A stretch of 64,000 nucleotides of DNA. Origin: an uncultured Hyphomicrobiales bacterium. Lineage in GTDB: Bacteria; Pseudomonadota; Alphaproteobacteria; Rhizobiales; Beijerinckiaceae. The stretch spans positions 439,000 through 502,999 of the forward strand of contig CAINED010000013.1 in NCBI GenBank assembly GCA_903847605.1, given 5' to 3'. Every line of letters begins with the position of its first letter. Within the stretch, counting starts at the first letter, position 1. The notes under the pieces are model-generated. The model searched no databases, was not told the DNA's origin, and was given only the letters and a program-made list of their open reading frames with translations. Shown here piece by piece: positions 43,972 through 52,406 of the stretch. A program made the translations under genes and the position numbers.

Positions 43972-44333
43972 AAGTCGAGGGGATGAAGGTCTATGTCACC
44001 CGAGGCAGCGTGCACGCGGGCGACGATACGGATGCTCCGCATGCGGCCACGTTCGACTTTCCGGAGGACGCCGATCTGAAATCTGTCGTTGCCGATCTTG
44101 CGCAGCGATACTTACCCACCGTCATCGGCGGCAATTCCGTGTGGTCGGTTGTCTCGAATACAATGGTCGCCATCGTCGCCGGGCGTTGGCGGGAACCGCG
44201 CATGTTCCTCGCCTTCGAAAGCGATCTCGACCGCCGCGACGGCATACTTTGCCTGCATTTCAACTACCATGCTCAGGAAGATCCCGAGGCCGTCTGGCGG
44301 ATATTCTGGAGCTTCCGGACCAAAGGGCAGTAG
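43968..44333 (+). CDS. Hypothetical protein translationally coupled to the MetE-like gene
   Basis: About 121 residues. Its ATG at 43968 overlaps the methyltransferase stop (ATGA), which strongly suggests a real, co-translated gene. No signal peptide. The sequence (MKVYVTRGSVHAGDDTDAPH, LPTVIGGNSVWSVV, LHFNYHAQEDPEAVW) looks like a compact alpha/beta domain and I do not recognise the family. A partner or accessory role for the methyltransferase is the simplest inference. Confidence 0.65.
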   Translation: MKVEGMKVYVTRGSVHAGDDTDAPHAATFDFPEDADLKSVVADLAQRYLPTVIGGNSVWSVVSNTMVAIVAGRWREPRMFLAFESDLDRRDGILCLHFNYHAQEDPEAVWRIFWSFRTKGQ

Positions 44334-44419
44334 CGGGCAAACGGTGCATTCACTAAGCCCAAAAGGAATGCGAGCGGCAGGCTGCGTCGGCCTGTCAAAA
44401 AGCTATCATAAATTGCTCA

Positions 44420-44450
44420 AATGAAAAGGGCGCAGTTGAATGCGCCCTTC
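44420..44450 (-). terminator. Terminator of the PsiF-repeat gene
   Basis: A perfect 9-bp stem AAGGGCGCA / TGCGCCCTT (44426-44434 with 44441-44449) with loop GTTGAA. Read leftward it is followed by TTTTCATTT, giving a normal rho-independent terminator 20 bases after the stop of the leftward gene at 44470. Confidence 0.8.
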
Positions 44451-44469
44451 CAGATGATCTCCAGTCAGA

Positions 44470-44814
44470 TCACGCGCCGCCATTGTCGGCGATGCATTTC
44501 TTGGTGAAGCTCGCCTGCGCTGCGCCGGCAAGTTTCTTCTCCTTCGCCTCGGTCTCGCATTTCGTGGTGGCAGCGTCGGTCACGCATTTCTTGGAGAAAC
44601 TGGCCTTGGCGGCACCGGCGAGTTTCTTCTCGGTCGCCTGCAATTCGCAGGATTCGACCGGCGACTCCGAAACGCATTTCTTCAAGAAGCTGTTCTTGGC
44701 CGCGCCGGCGAGCTTCTTTTCCGTCGCCTGAACCTCGCAGGTCTGGGCGAAAGCGCCATTGGCGGCAAAGCAGAATGCGATGGCGAACGGAACAGCGAGT
44801 ACGAGTCTTTTCAT
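44470..44814 (-). CDS. Exported PsiF-repeat protein
   Basis: About 114 residues from the ATG at 44814. Signal peptide MKRLVLAVPFAIAFCFAANG, cleavage near AFAQT. The mature protein consists almost wholly of three repeats with exact 30-residue period (starting at Cys26, Cys56 and Cys86), each with the core EKKLAGAAxxSFxKKC. This fits the PsiF repeat family (PF07769), first noted in a phosphate-starvation-inducible protein of E. coli, function unknown. Each unit has two cysteines, suggesting disulfides or metal binding in the periplasm. No pho box could be identified upstream with confidence. Confidence 0.82.
   Translation of the reverse strand: MKRLVLAVPFAIAFCFAANGAFAQTCEVQATEKKLAGAAKNSFLKKCVSESPVESCELQATEKKLAGAAKASFSKKCVTDAATTKCETEAKEKKLAGAAQASFTKKCIADNGGA
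44473..44739 (-). repeat. Three 90-bp tandem repeats encoding PsiF units
   Basis: Three in-frame units of 90, 90 and 87 bases, with GAGTTT/CTTCTTCT-type blocks repeated at identical spacing. The first two units are the closest. The array is entirely inside the PsiF-repeat gene and could expand or contract by recombination. Confidence 0.8.
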
Positions 44815-44909
44815 CTCGGGTCTCCCAATAGGCATCTTATGCCGACTCAAATCATAGCGCGCGTCCAAGTGCGCGAACAGGGCGGAAATTCGGCGAGTTG
44901 TTGCGGCCT

Positions 44910-45659
44910 TTACGTAACGAGGATCGTGACGCTGATCGCCACCAGAAACCAGAGCACGAGAATCTTGAAATGGCGGGCGGGCAGGACGTGAAACAATCTG
45001 GCGCCGAGCCAGACCGAAAAGATGGATGGAATCATGAATATGGCGACATGAGTGACAACGCGCGAGGTCACCGCGCCAGCGACGATGAGGGCGATAAAGA
45101 CCGAAATCGTCACGGCGGCCATGGCCGAGACGATATTGGCGCGCTGGGTCGAGGCCTCGCCGGGTAAAGCCATCAGGTAGAGAACAGTGGCAGGTCCGCC
45201 GACGCCGGCCAGGCCGTTGATCAGTCCGGTCAGGCCGCCTGACACAAAGCCCGGGAAAATTCCGCGCGGGCCGCGATAGGTCCAGCCGCGCATCGTGATG
45301 AGGGTCGCGAGAAGGACCAGAGCCGCAATGATTTTCTTCACGATGGCCGGATCGAGCGAGACGAGCAGCGCGGTGCCGGCGGGCGTCAACGCCAGCGAGC
45401 CGGCGATCATCGGCCCGACATCTCGCCAGTTGGTCAACGGGATGGCGCGCGGAATGAGCTGCAGGGTGGCGAATGCGCCGAGGCCTGTCATGGTCGCCAG
45501 GGCTTCAACCGGCCCCCAGAGCAGCGCGAGCAGCGGCACCATGACAAGGCCGGAGCCGAAACCGGTAAAGCCGCGCACAACGCCGCCTGCGACGACCGTC
45601 GCCAGCGCCAGAGTGAATTCGAGCGGCGTGTAAATCCAGAAAGAGGCGAGGTAAGACAT
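44910..45659 (-). CDS. TauE/SafE-family (TSUP) membrane permease
   Basis: About 249 residues with 7-8 hydrophobic segments. The signature GGVVRGFTGFGSGLVMVPLLALLWGP near the N-terminus and its half-repeat FVSGGLTGLINGLAGVGGPATVLYLM define the 4-toluene sulfonate uptake/sulfite exporter family, inner-membrane exporters of sulfite, sulfoacetate or other organosulfur anions. It overlaps mtaB by one base (TGATG) and so is in an operon with dapF and mtaB, an odd functional combination. The cargo is unknown. Confidence 0.85.
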   Translation of the reverse strand: MSYLASFWIYTPLEFTLALATVVAGGVVRGFTGFGSGLVMVPLLALLWGPVEALATMTGLGAFATLQLIPRAIPLTNWRDVGPMIAGSLALTPAGTALLVSLDPAIVKKIIAALVLLATLITMRGWTYRGPRGIFPGFVSGGLTGLINGLAGVGGPATVLYLMALPGEASTQRANIVSAMAAVTISVFIALIVAGAVTSRVVTHVAIFMIPSIFSVWLGARLFHVLPARHFKILVLWFLVAISVTILVT

Positions 45660-46957
45660 CAGGCGCAGGCCGCCTGCCTTGCAGGGACGCCCCGCAGCAT
45701 CGCGCCGTCATGGCCGGTGATATCGATCTCGACGATCTGCCCGCGCTCGAAGCCCTGGAGTCGCACGGGCGTGAAATCGGGCAGGCGCGCGACCTCGCCG
45801 GCTTCCGTCAACACGTCGGCCCTGCGGCCGACTAGCCGGGCAAGATGCGCCTGCAAGGCTTCCGCGCCGTATTCGCGCAAGCGTCTCGCGCGCTCCCTGA
45901 TTTCGCCATGCGGCACCTGCGGCATGCGCGCGGCCGGCGTTCCGGGCCGGGGCGAATAGGGAAAGACGTGCAGGAAGGTGAGCCCGCAATCCGCCACGAG
46001 GTCGAGCGAACGCCGGAACATCTCGTCCGTCTCGGTCGGAAAGCCCGCGATGATATCGGCGCCGAACGTCATGTCGGGCCGCAAGCGGCGTATGTCCGCG
46101 CAGAAGCGGATCGCGTCGTCGCGCAGATGGCGGCGCTTCATGCGCTTCAAGATCAGGTCATCGCCGGCCTGCAGCGAGAGATGCAGATGCGGCATCAGGC
46201 GCTCTTCGCTCGCGATGCAATCCCTGAGGTCGTCGTCCGCCTCGATGCAATCGATCGAGGATATGCGCAGCCGCAAGAGCTCCGGCACATGGCGCAAAAT
46301 CGTCTTCACCAGCTTGCCGAATTCCGGCGCGCCCGGCAGATCGTGGCCCCATGAAGTGATATCGACGCCGGTCAATACGATTTCGCGATAGCCGTTGGCG
46401 ACGAGACGACGGCATTGCTCGACAACCTCGCCGGCCGGCGCGGAGCGCGAGGGGCCGCGCCCGTAGGGGATGATGCAGAAGGTGCAGCGATGATCGCAGC
46501 CATTCTGCACTTCGACGAAAGCGCGCGTGTGACCTTCGATGGCGTCGACGCTGCCGCTGGCGACGAAATGATGGGCGGTTTCCGGCAGCGCTATGATGTC
46601 GTTGACGCGGGTTCGCGGCGCGAGATCGTCGGCGAAATCGAGCGCTGCCCATGTCTGCGGCTTCGCCTTGTCGGCATTGCCGATCACGCGCGCAACCTGC
46701 GGCATATCCGCGAACATCTTTGGATCGATCTGCGCCGCGCAGCCGGTGACGACGATCTTCCTTTGCGGCTCTTCGCGCGCGATGCGGCGAATGGTCTGGC
46801 GCGCCTGACGCACGGCTTCGCCTGTGACAGCGCATGTGTTGACGATGACCACATCGTCATGTCCCGCGCTTTCGGCGGCGCGGCGCATGGCCTCGGATTC
46901 GATCGTGTTGAGCCTGCAGCCGAAGGTCACGACATCGACGGAGGGGCGCGCGCTCAT
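45659..46957 (-). CDS. mtaB: tRNA t6A37 methylthiotransferase MtaB
   Basis: About 432 residues. Radical-SAM enzyme that converts t6A37 to ms2t6A37 in tRNAs reading ANN codons. The start is ATG at 46957 (alternative 46963). The N-terminal UPF0004 domain has VDVVTFGCRLNTIESE and VNTCAVTGEA, the cysteines of the auxiliary cluster, with VVTGCAAQ. The radical-SAM cluster cysteines are GCDHRCTFC. A C-terminal TRAM-like part (VRLQGFERGQIVEIDI) binds tRNA. Follows dapF with almost no gap. Confidence 0.93.
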   Translation of the reverse strand: MSARPSVDVVTFGCRLNTIESEAMRRAAESAGHDDVVIVNTCAVTGEAVRQARQTIRRIAREEPQRKIVVTGCAAQIDPKMFADMPQVARVIGNADKAKPQTWAALDFADDLAPRTRVNDIIALPETAHHFVASGSVDAIEGHTRAFVEVQNGCDHRCTFCIIPYGRGPSRSAPAGEVVEQCRRLVANGYREIVLTGVDITSWGHDLPGAPEFGKLVKTILRHVPELLRLRISSIDCIEADDDLRDCIASEERLMPHLHLSLQAGDDLILKRMKRRHLRDDAIRFCADIRRLRPDMTFGADIIAGFPTETDEMFRRSLDLVADCGLTFLHVFPYSPRPGTPAARMPQVPHGEIRERARRLREYGAEALQAHLARLVGRRADVLTEAGEVARLPDFTPVRLQGFERGQIVEIDITGHDGAMLRGVPARQAACA

Positions 46958-46964
46958 GCCCATC

Positions 46965-47855
46965 TCATGCCTGTGCACGCTCGAAGAGCGAAGCATCGAA
47001 ACGCCCCTCGAATTCGAGTTCGACATCGCCGGTCATCAGCACATGACCATCGCTTTCGCGCCATTCGATCACGAGTTCGCCGCCGGGCAGCGCAATGGTC
47101 GCGCGCTTCTCCGTCAGACTGCGGCGAACGGCGGCGACAAGCGTGGCGCAGGCGGCCGACCCGCAAGCGAGCGTGAGCCCAGTGCCGCGCTCCCAGACTT
47201 TCAATTCGATGCGTTCGCGTGAAACGATTTGAGCCAGCGAGACATTCACGCGCTGCGGAAACATCGGGTGATGCTCGATCTGCGGTCCGAGCGCCGCGAG
47301 ATCGTGATTGGCAATGCGCGACACGAAGAACACCGCGTGCGGATTGCCCATGTTCACGGCGGCAAAAGGGCCGAGCTTATCGGCGCCTGGCGGCGGCTGC
47401 GGCAGTTCGACGGCGACCGTGTCGGCGAAATCGTCGCGCAGCGGGATTTCCAGCGCTTCGAGGCGCGGCGCGCCCATGTCGACGGCGAAACGCCATTGGC
47501 CTTCGCGCGTGCATTCGAGCAGACCGGCATCGCTCTCGACAACGAGGCTCTGCGTCGGCGTGCCCTCGGTGAGCGCCCAGGCGACGCAGCGCGTGCCGTT
47601 GCCGCAAGCGCCGGAAAGCGAGCCATCGATATTGAAAATCTTCATACGCGCCGCCGTTCCGGGTGTGACCGGATCGTAAAGAACCATCATCTGGTCGTAG
47701 GCGAGCGGACGCCCTTCGTGATTCCCTTTGCCGATCGCGCGCGCCTCGGCCGCATCGACGCGGATATTCGTCCCGCGCAGATCGAGCACGATGATTTCAT
47801 TGCCGATGCCGTTCATCTTCAGGAACGGGCGGTTGGCGAGCGGCGGCATGGTCAT
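46965..47855 (-). CDS. dapF: Diaminopimelate epimerase
   Basis: About 296 residues. It interconverts LL- and meso-diaminopimelate for peptidoglycan and lysine. I choose ATG at 47855; 47849 is equally possible. Opening FLKMNGIGNEIIVLDLR is typical. Both catalytic cysteines are present: SGACGNGTRCVAW and LACGSAACAT. No second cysteine is missing, so the two-base mechanism is intact. It starts an operon with mtaB and tauE, reading leftward, and is divergent from the GyrI-like gene. Confidence 0.95.
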   Translation of the reverse strand: MTMPPLANRPFLKMNGIGNEIIVLDLRGTNIRVDAAEARAIGKGNHEGRPLAYDQMMVLYDPVTPGTAARMKIFNIDGSLSGACGNGTRCVAWALTEGTPTQSLVVESDAGLLECTREGQWRFAVDMGAPRLEALEIPLRDDFADTVAVELPQPPPGADKLGPFAAVNMGNPHAVFFVSRIANHDLAALGPQIEHHPMFPQRVNVSLAQIVSRERIELKVWERGTGLTLACGSAACATLVAAVRRSLTEKRATIALPGGELVIEWRESDGHVLMTGDVELEFEGRFDASLFERAQA

Positions 47856-48002
47856 CCCGGTTGTCGGAAAGCGCCGCTTATAATGCGGATGCCGTCCACG
47901 CCCAAATCTTCGGCACGAAGGCGAGGGGCATGCCCTGTCCATGCGGGAGCGAGACGCCTATATTGAGAGCTTGGGAATCACCCTCCGGCGCAGGAGCGCA
48001 AC

Positions 48003-48623
48003 GTGTTCGGCAAGACCGCTCTTCTTTCCGCTGGCCTCGCACTGGCCCTCGCACTGTTTCCCGTTGCGACGGGATTTGCGCAGGCCCCCGCGCCCGTTCC
48101 TGCCCCCGCGCCCGCCGCGCCCGAGCCTGAACAGCCCGGCGACACGACGCAGGAAACCGCGACGGTCGCGCCGATCGAAATTCCCGAGCGGTCGGCCATC
48201 GTCTTTCGCGGCAAGTCGAAATGGGACGACGGCTACAAGTCGCTGACCGAAGCCTTCAAGAACCTGCGCGCAGAGGCCGACAAAGCAAAGCTGAAGGTGA
48301 ACGGGCGACCGCTCGCGATCTTCGTGCAGAGCGACGACGAGGGCTTTACCTTCGAGGCGCTGATGCCCGTGGAGATACCGGGGGCCGCGCCGTCTTTCTC
48401 GGCGGGCTTCACCGCGGGCAAAAGCCCCGGCGGACAGGCGCTGAAATTCGAACACCGCGGCGCTTACGAGGATATCGAGTCGACCTATGAAGCCATCGCC
48501 GCCTATCTCGACGAGAAAGGCCTCGCCGCGCGCGACGAACTCATCGAGGAATTCGTCAACGAGGGAACCGGCGCGGACGATACGGAGATATCCGTCGATA
48601 TTTATGTTCTGCTGAAGCCGTAA
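48003..48623 (+). CDS. Exported GyrI-like (AraC effector-binding-fold) protein
   Basis: About 206 residues. GTG start at 48003 with AGGAGC upstream. A signal peptide (LLSAGLALALALFPVATGFAQA) and a Pro/Ala spacer (about 28-55) precede a GyrI/Rob-type small-molecule binding domain: RSAIVFRGKSKWDDG, FEALMPVEIPG, EHRGAYEDIESTYEAIAAYL and a terminal EISVDIYVLLKP. This fold normally sits in cytoplasmic regulators or gyrase inhibitors. A secreted version suggests a periplasmic ligand trap or sensor. The ligand is unknown. Confidence 0.75.
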   Translation: MFGKTALLSAGLALALALFPVATGFAQAPAPVPAPAPAAPEPEQPGDTTQETATVAPIEIPERSAIVFRGKSKWDDGYKSLTEAFKNLRAEADKAKLKVNGRPLAIFVQSDDEGFTFEALMPVEIPGAAPSFSAGFTAGKSPGGQALKFEHRGAYEDIESTYEAIAAYLDEKGLAARDELIEEFVNEGTGADDTEISVDIYVLLKP

Positions 48624-48635
48624 TCACAGACGCTT

Positions 48636-49700
48636 TCAGGACGTCGCCAGTTCCAGCACTTCGCCCGGACGTTTCACCGCAAATCTCGCCGCCGAAATGT
48701 TTTCGCGTGTCAAAGCCTGCGCCAGCAATTTTGGCGGCTCGTCATGTGGCTCGTCGGTGAGCTGGAATGTCCCCCAGTGATGGGCGAGCGCCTGTTCCGC
48801 GCCGCAGAGTTGCAGCACTTTCACCGCTTCCTCGGGATTGATGTGATGATCCCGCATGAACCAGCGCGGTTCGTAGGCGCCGATGGGGATGATCGCCAGG
48901 CGGAACGGCCCGTGTTTTTCACGCGCCTTGCGGAAGAGGTCGCCATCGGCAAAGCCGGTGTCGGCGATGTGATAGATTTTTCCCGATGGCGTTTCGAGCA
49001 CGAATGCCGACCACAACGCCATGCGCCTGTCGAACAATCCGCGCGCCGACCAGTGATAGCTAGGCTCGAAATGCACGGATGAACCCGGCGCGAGATCGAA
49101 TTTCTCGCCCCAGTCGAATGTGCGCATGCGCTCCGCCGGCACGACGCCCTGCATGATCACGTCGTTGCCGAGCGGCGTCAGGAACATTGCCCGGGTATGC
49201 ATGGCCGCAAGCAGGCCAAGCGTCGTCAGGTCGAGGTGATCGTAGTGGTTGTGAGAAACGAGCACTGCATCGAGCGGAGGCAGGCTGGCGAGACCGATGC
49301 CCGGCGCGTTGATGCGGCGCGGTCCGGCGAACTGGAAGGGACTCGCACGCTCGGCCCAGACTGGATCGATGAGAATGTTGAGGCCGTGCGTCTGAATCAG
49401 CACGGTTGCGTGCCCGACATAGGAAACGCGCAGCGCGCTGCCGGTGACGCGTGCGGGCGGCTTGTCTTCCACGCCGGGATTCGAGGCGGGCCATAGAGCT
49501 TTCTGCCGGCCGGTTTGCCAGCGCAGGAGGTCGAGGCGCGATTTCTCCTGCGTAAAGCCGTCGATGAAGAATTGCGTGCCGTCGAAATGGTCGGTCTTCG
49601 GCCCGGAGTAATAGGGATTATAGTTCGAGCGCCAGCCGATGAAGCCGCCGGCGGCCAGAACCGGCAGGGCGAGCGAAGCGAGGAAACGGCGGCGATTCAT
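48636..49700 (-). CDS. Exported metallo-beta-lactamase-fold hydrolase (NAPE-PLD/UlaG-like)
   Basis: About 354 residues. The N-terminus MNRRRFLASLALPVLAAGG resembles a twin-arginine signal (RRRFLA). The metal-binding motif is HNHYDHLD (His150, His152, Asp154, His155) with GHATVLI upstream and DTGFADG, HHWGTF downstream, giving a full two-metal site. The overall sequence is closest in style to N-acyl-phosphatidylethanolamine phospholipase D-like bacterial proteins that cleave phosphodiesters in membranes. It converges with the GyrI-like gene. Folding before Tat export would suit a metalloenzyme. Confidence 0.85.
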   Translation of the reverse strand: MNRRRFLASLALPVLAAGGFIGWRSNYNPYYSGPKTDHFDGTQFFIDGFTQEKSRLDLLRWQTGRQKALWPASNPGVEDKPPARVTGSALRVSYVGHATVLIQTHGLNILIDPVWAERASPFQFAGPRRINAPGIGLASLPPLDAVLVSHNHYDHLDLTTLGLLAAMHTRAMFLTPLGNDVIMQGVVPAERMRTFDWGEKFDLAPGSSVHFEPSYHWSARGLFDRRMALWSAFVLETPSGKIYHIADTGFADGDLFRKAREKHGPFRLAIIPIGAYEPRWFMRDHHINPEEAVKVLQLCGAEQALAHHWGTFQLTDEPHDEPPKLLAQALTRENISAARFAVKRPGEVLELATS

Positions 49701-49798
49701 GCAGGGACAATTGGTGTCCTGCGCTTTATGGTCAAGGAAAAGCCGCGCAAACTCCGTTCACGAGTTCGCGGGCTGAAAAATCGCAAGGGCGGGATCCC

Positions 49799-50530
49799 AT
49801 GGGTGCAATGGCAGGCGAGCGGATTGCCGTGGTAACAGGTGCGTCGCGCGGGATCGGTCACGCTGTCGCGATGGAACTGGCGCGGCAAGGCGCAAGGGTC
49901 ATCGCCGTCGCACGGTCCTTGGAAGCGCTTGCAAACCAGCGCGGCAATGGTTTCGACGAGCGGATCGTGCCGCACGCCTGCGATCTCGGCGACATCGGCG
50001 CGTCGCAGGCGCTGGCGGATCGTGTTTCGCCATTCGGGCGGCTCGACATTCTCGTTTCGAACGCAGCGACCATGGGGCCGCGCGTCAATCTCGGCGCGCT
50101 CCGCGAAGACGACTGGCGCGGCGTCATGGCTGCGAATGTCGACGCCAACTGGCGGCTCATCCGCGATCTCGGACCGTTATTGCAACGCTCGGATGCGCCG
50201 CGCGCCGTATTCCTGACATCGGGTTCGGGCAGCCGGCTGGCACCGGGGCGTGGCGCCTATGCGATTTCCAAGGCCGCGCTCGACGCCATCGTGCGCACAT
50301 GGGCTGCGGAAGCCGAAGGCACGAGCCTGCGTGTCATGCTGGTTAATCCCGGACCGACCCGCACCGACATGCGCGCTTCGATCAAACCGGACGAAGATCC
50401 GATGACGCTGCCGGCGCCCGCAGAGCTTGCGCCGAAAATTGCAGCCATGTGTTCGCCGGATTGGCGGGAGAACGGGCTGTTCTATGATTTTCCGCGCGAT
50501 GCCTTGTTGCGCTATCGCGAACCGGCATGA
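49799..50530 (+). CDS. Short-chain dehydrogenase/reductase
   Basis: About 243 residues (ATG 49799; 49808 possible). Classical SDR motifs: TGASRGIG (13-20), NAA (88-90), Ser141 or Ser143 in LTSGSGS, and YAISK with Tyr154 and Lys158. Of the general fatty-acid/sugar-reductase type without substrate-specific marks. It lies divergent from the MBL-fold gene and 60 bases before a solute-binding protein gene with which it may form a small catabolic operon. Confidence 0.85.
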   Translation: MGAMAGERIAVVTGASRGIGHAVAMELARQGARVIAVARSLEALANQRGNGFDERIVPHACDLGDIGASQALADRVSPFGRLDILVSNAATMGPRVNLGALREDDWRGVMAANVDANWRLIRDLGPLLQRSDAPRAVFLTSGSGSRLAPGRGAYAISKAALDAIVRTWAAEAEGTSLRVMLVNPGPTRTDMRASIKPDEDPMTLPAPAELAPKIAAMCSPDWRENGLFYDFPRDALLRYREPA

Positions 50531-50590
50531 ATCTTCAGCTTGTCCCGGTTCAGTTTTAAGTCTCAAATGAAGAAAAGACGGGAGGACATC

Positions 50591-51601
50591 ATGCGCGCAA
50601 TTCTCTGGTCGCTCGTTGCCATGACGAGCGCCGCGACAGCGCAGGCGCAAACGCCGGAAGAGTTTTACAAGGGCAAGACCGTCGAAATCTATGTGGGGAC
50701 ATCGCCGGGCGGCGGCTACGATCTCTATGGCCGTCTGGTCGGACGTCATATCGGCGCGCATATTCCCGGCAAGCCAACTGTTATCGTGAGAAACATGCCC
50801 GGCGCGGGCCATCTCAAGATGGCGAACTATGTCTTTAACGCAGCGCCGCGCAGCGGGACGGTGCTCGCGACAGCGCCGCAGGCGATCGCCATCGAACAGG
50901 CGATGAAGACCGAAGGCATCCAATACGACGCCAGCAAGTTCACATGGATCGGGCGCGTCGCGCCGGTCGTCGAAGTCACCTACACATGGCACGAGTCGCC
51001 AACCAAAACGCTCGAGGATGCGCGCAAGCGCGTCACTGTCATGGGCGGATCGGGCGCGGCCTCGCCGACGGTCTTTTATCTGAAAGCGCTCAATCAGCTC
51101 GCGGGCACGAAATTCAACGTCATTCCCTCCTACCCCAGCAATGCCGAGACGAATCTCGCCATGCAGCGCGGCGAGGTCGAAGGCGGCAGCAAGGCCTGGG
51201 CGTCGATGAAGGTCGATAATGCGGACTGGCTGCGCGACAAGAAGGTCAACATTCTCGTCCAATATGCCGATGCCCGTGCGCACGATCTGCCCGATGTCCC
51301 GCTGATGATGGAACTCGGCCGCGACGAGAACGAGAGGCGCGCGCTCAAACTCTTCGCCATGGGCAATGCGATGGGCCGCTCCATCATGGCGACGCCCGAA
51401 ATTCCGGCAGATCGCGTAGCCGCGCTGCGCAAGGCGTTCATGGACATGATGAACGATCCCGAACTCATCCGCTTCGTGCGCGACAAGAACATCGATTTCG
51501 GTCCGGCGCTCGATGGTGCAGGCTTGCAGAAGCTCGTCGAGGAAACCCTGGCGATTCCGCCTGAAGTCGTCGCGCTCGCAAAGAAGGCGCGCGGCGACTG
51601 A
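50591..51601 (+). CDS. Periplasmic TctC/Bug-type solute-binding protein
   Basis: About 336 residues. ATG at 50591 with GGGAGGA upstream; signal peptide MRAILWSLVAMTSAATAQAQ. Mature features TPEEFYKGKTVEIYVGTSPGGGYD, NMPGAGHLKMANYVF and ETNLAMQRGEVEGG. It belongs to the same subgroup as the proteins at 13563 and 17188 by its FYKGKTV opening. No membrane subunits nearby. Its TGA and the stop of the convergent rluA-type gene abut exactly (TGATCA). Confidence 0.85.
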   Translation: MRAILWSLVAMTSAATAQAQTPEEFYKGKTVEIYVGTSPGGGYDLYGRLVGRHIGAHIPGKPTVIVRNMPGAGHLKMANYVFNAAPRSGTVLATAPQAIAIEQAMKTEGIQYDASKFTWIGRVAPVVEVTYTWHESPTKTLEDARKRVTVMGGSGAASPTVFYLKALNQLAGTKFNVIPSYPSNAETNLAMQRGEVEGGSKAWASMKVDNADWLRDKKVNILVQYADARAHDLPDVPLMMELGRDENERRALKLFAMGNAMGRSIMATPEIPADRVAALRKAFMDMMNDPELIRFVRDKNIDFGPALDGAGLQKLVEETLAIPPEVVALAKKARGD

Positions 51602-52342
51602 TCAGGCGGGCGAGCGCGACTCGATATATGCGGGTTCGGGAAATCTTTCGGCGCTCCAGCCGCAAGCCCTCAGCAGTGCCCGCATATGCTCCGGCACGGG
51701 CGCCGTGACTTTCACGGGGTCGTGGTTCTTCGAGATGGGTACTGCGATGTCGCGCGCCAGCAGTTGCAGGCCGGGGCCGCCCTCGCGCGGGGCGCTGCCG
51801 TAGATGGGATCGCCGACGATGGCGTAGCCGGATGTCGCGCAATGGACGCGAAGCTGGTGCGTGCGGCCGGTCAGGGGCTTCAATTCCAGCCAGCAGACCG
51901 GCCTGCCTTCGCCGTCCTGCCCGCGGCCCATCACCTTCCATCGCGTCTGTGAGGGCAGTCCCAGCGGATCGTGCTGCATCCACCAGCCGCGAGTCGCATC
52001 GCGGCGGCCGAGCGGCATGTCGATGAGGCCCTCGTCTTCTTCCGGACCGCCTTCGACGACCGCCCAGTAGGTTTTGCCGACCTGTCCGTGCTTGAACAAC
52101 TTGCCCAGCTGTTCCAGCGCCTTGCGATGGCGGCCGAGGACGAGGCAGCCGGACGTTTCCCGGTCGAGCCGATGCGCGAGCGCGGGCACGCGCGGCAGGC
52201 CGAAGGCGAGGATGTAGAAATAGTCCTCGAGATTCTCGCCGCCCTTGGGGCCGCGATGCACGGCGATGCCGGCGGGCTTGTCGATGACCAGCATCAGACC
52301 GTCGCGGTACAGGAGGCGGCGCAAAATCTCTTCCGGCGTCAT
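51602..52342 (-). CDS. RluA-family RNA pseudouridine synthase
   Basis: About 246 residues from ATG at 52342 (no strong ribosome-binding site seen). Catalytic aspartate lies in HRLDRETSG. Other blocks: VIDKPAGIAVH, GKTYWAVVEG, PLTGRTHQLRVH. There is no S4 domain, as in the RluA/TruC-type single-domain enzymes. It isomerises uridines in rRNA or tRNA; the exact site cannot be told. Divergent from ftsY with 64 bases between. Confidence 0.9.
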   Translation of the reverse strand: MTPEEILRRLLYRDGLMLVIDKPAGIAVHRGPKGGENLEDYFYILAFGLPRVPALAHRLDRETSGCLVLGRHRKALEQLGKLFKHGQVGKTYWAVVEGGPEEDEGLIDMPLGRRDATRGWWMQHDPLGLPSQTRWKVMGRGQDGEGRPVCWLELKPLTGRTHQLRVHCATSGYAIVGDPIYGSAPREGGPGLQLLARDIAVPISKNHDPVKVTAPVPEHMRALLRACGWSAERFPEPAYIESRSPA

Positions 52343-52406
52343 GCGATAGAGGCTATCGAGTGTGCGGACTGGCCCGTCAAGCGCGGGCGGCAATCTGGAC
52401 GGGCGA

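Noticed and set aside
44473-44739. CRISPR-like or satellite repeat
   Set aside because: The units are 90 bp, in frame and entirely protein-coding, with no spacers.
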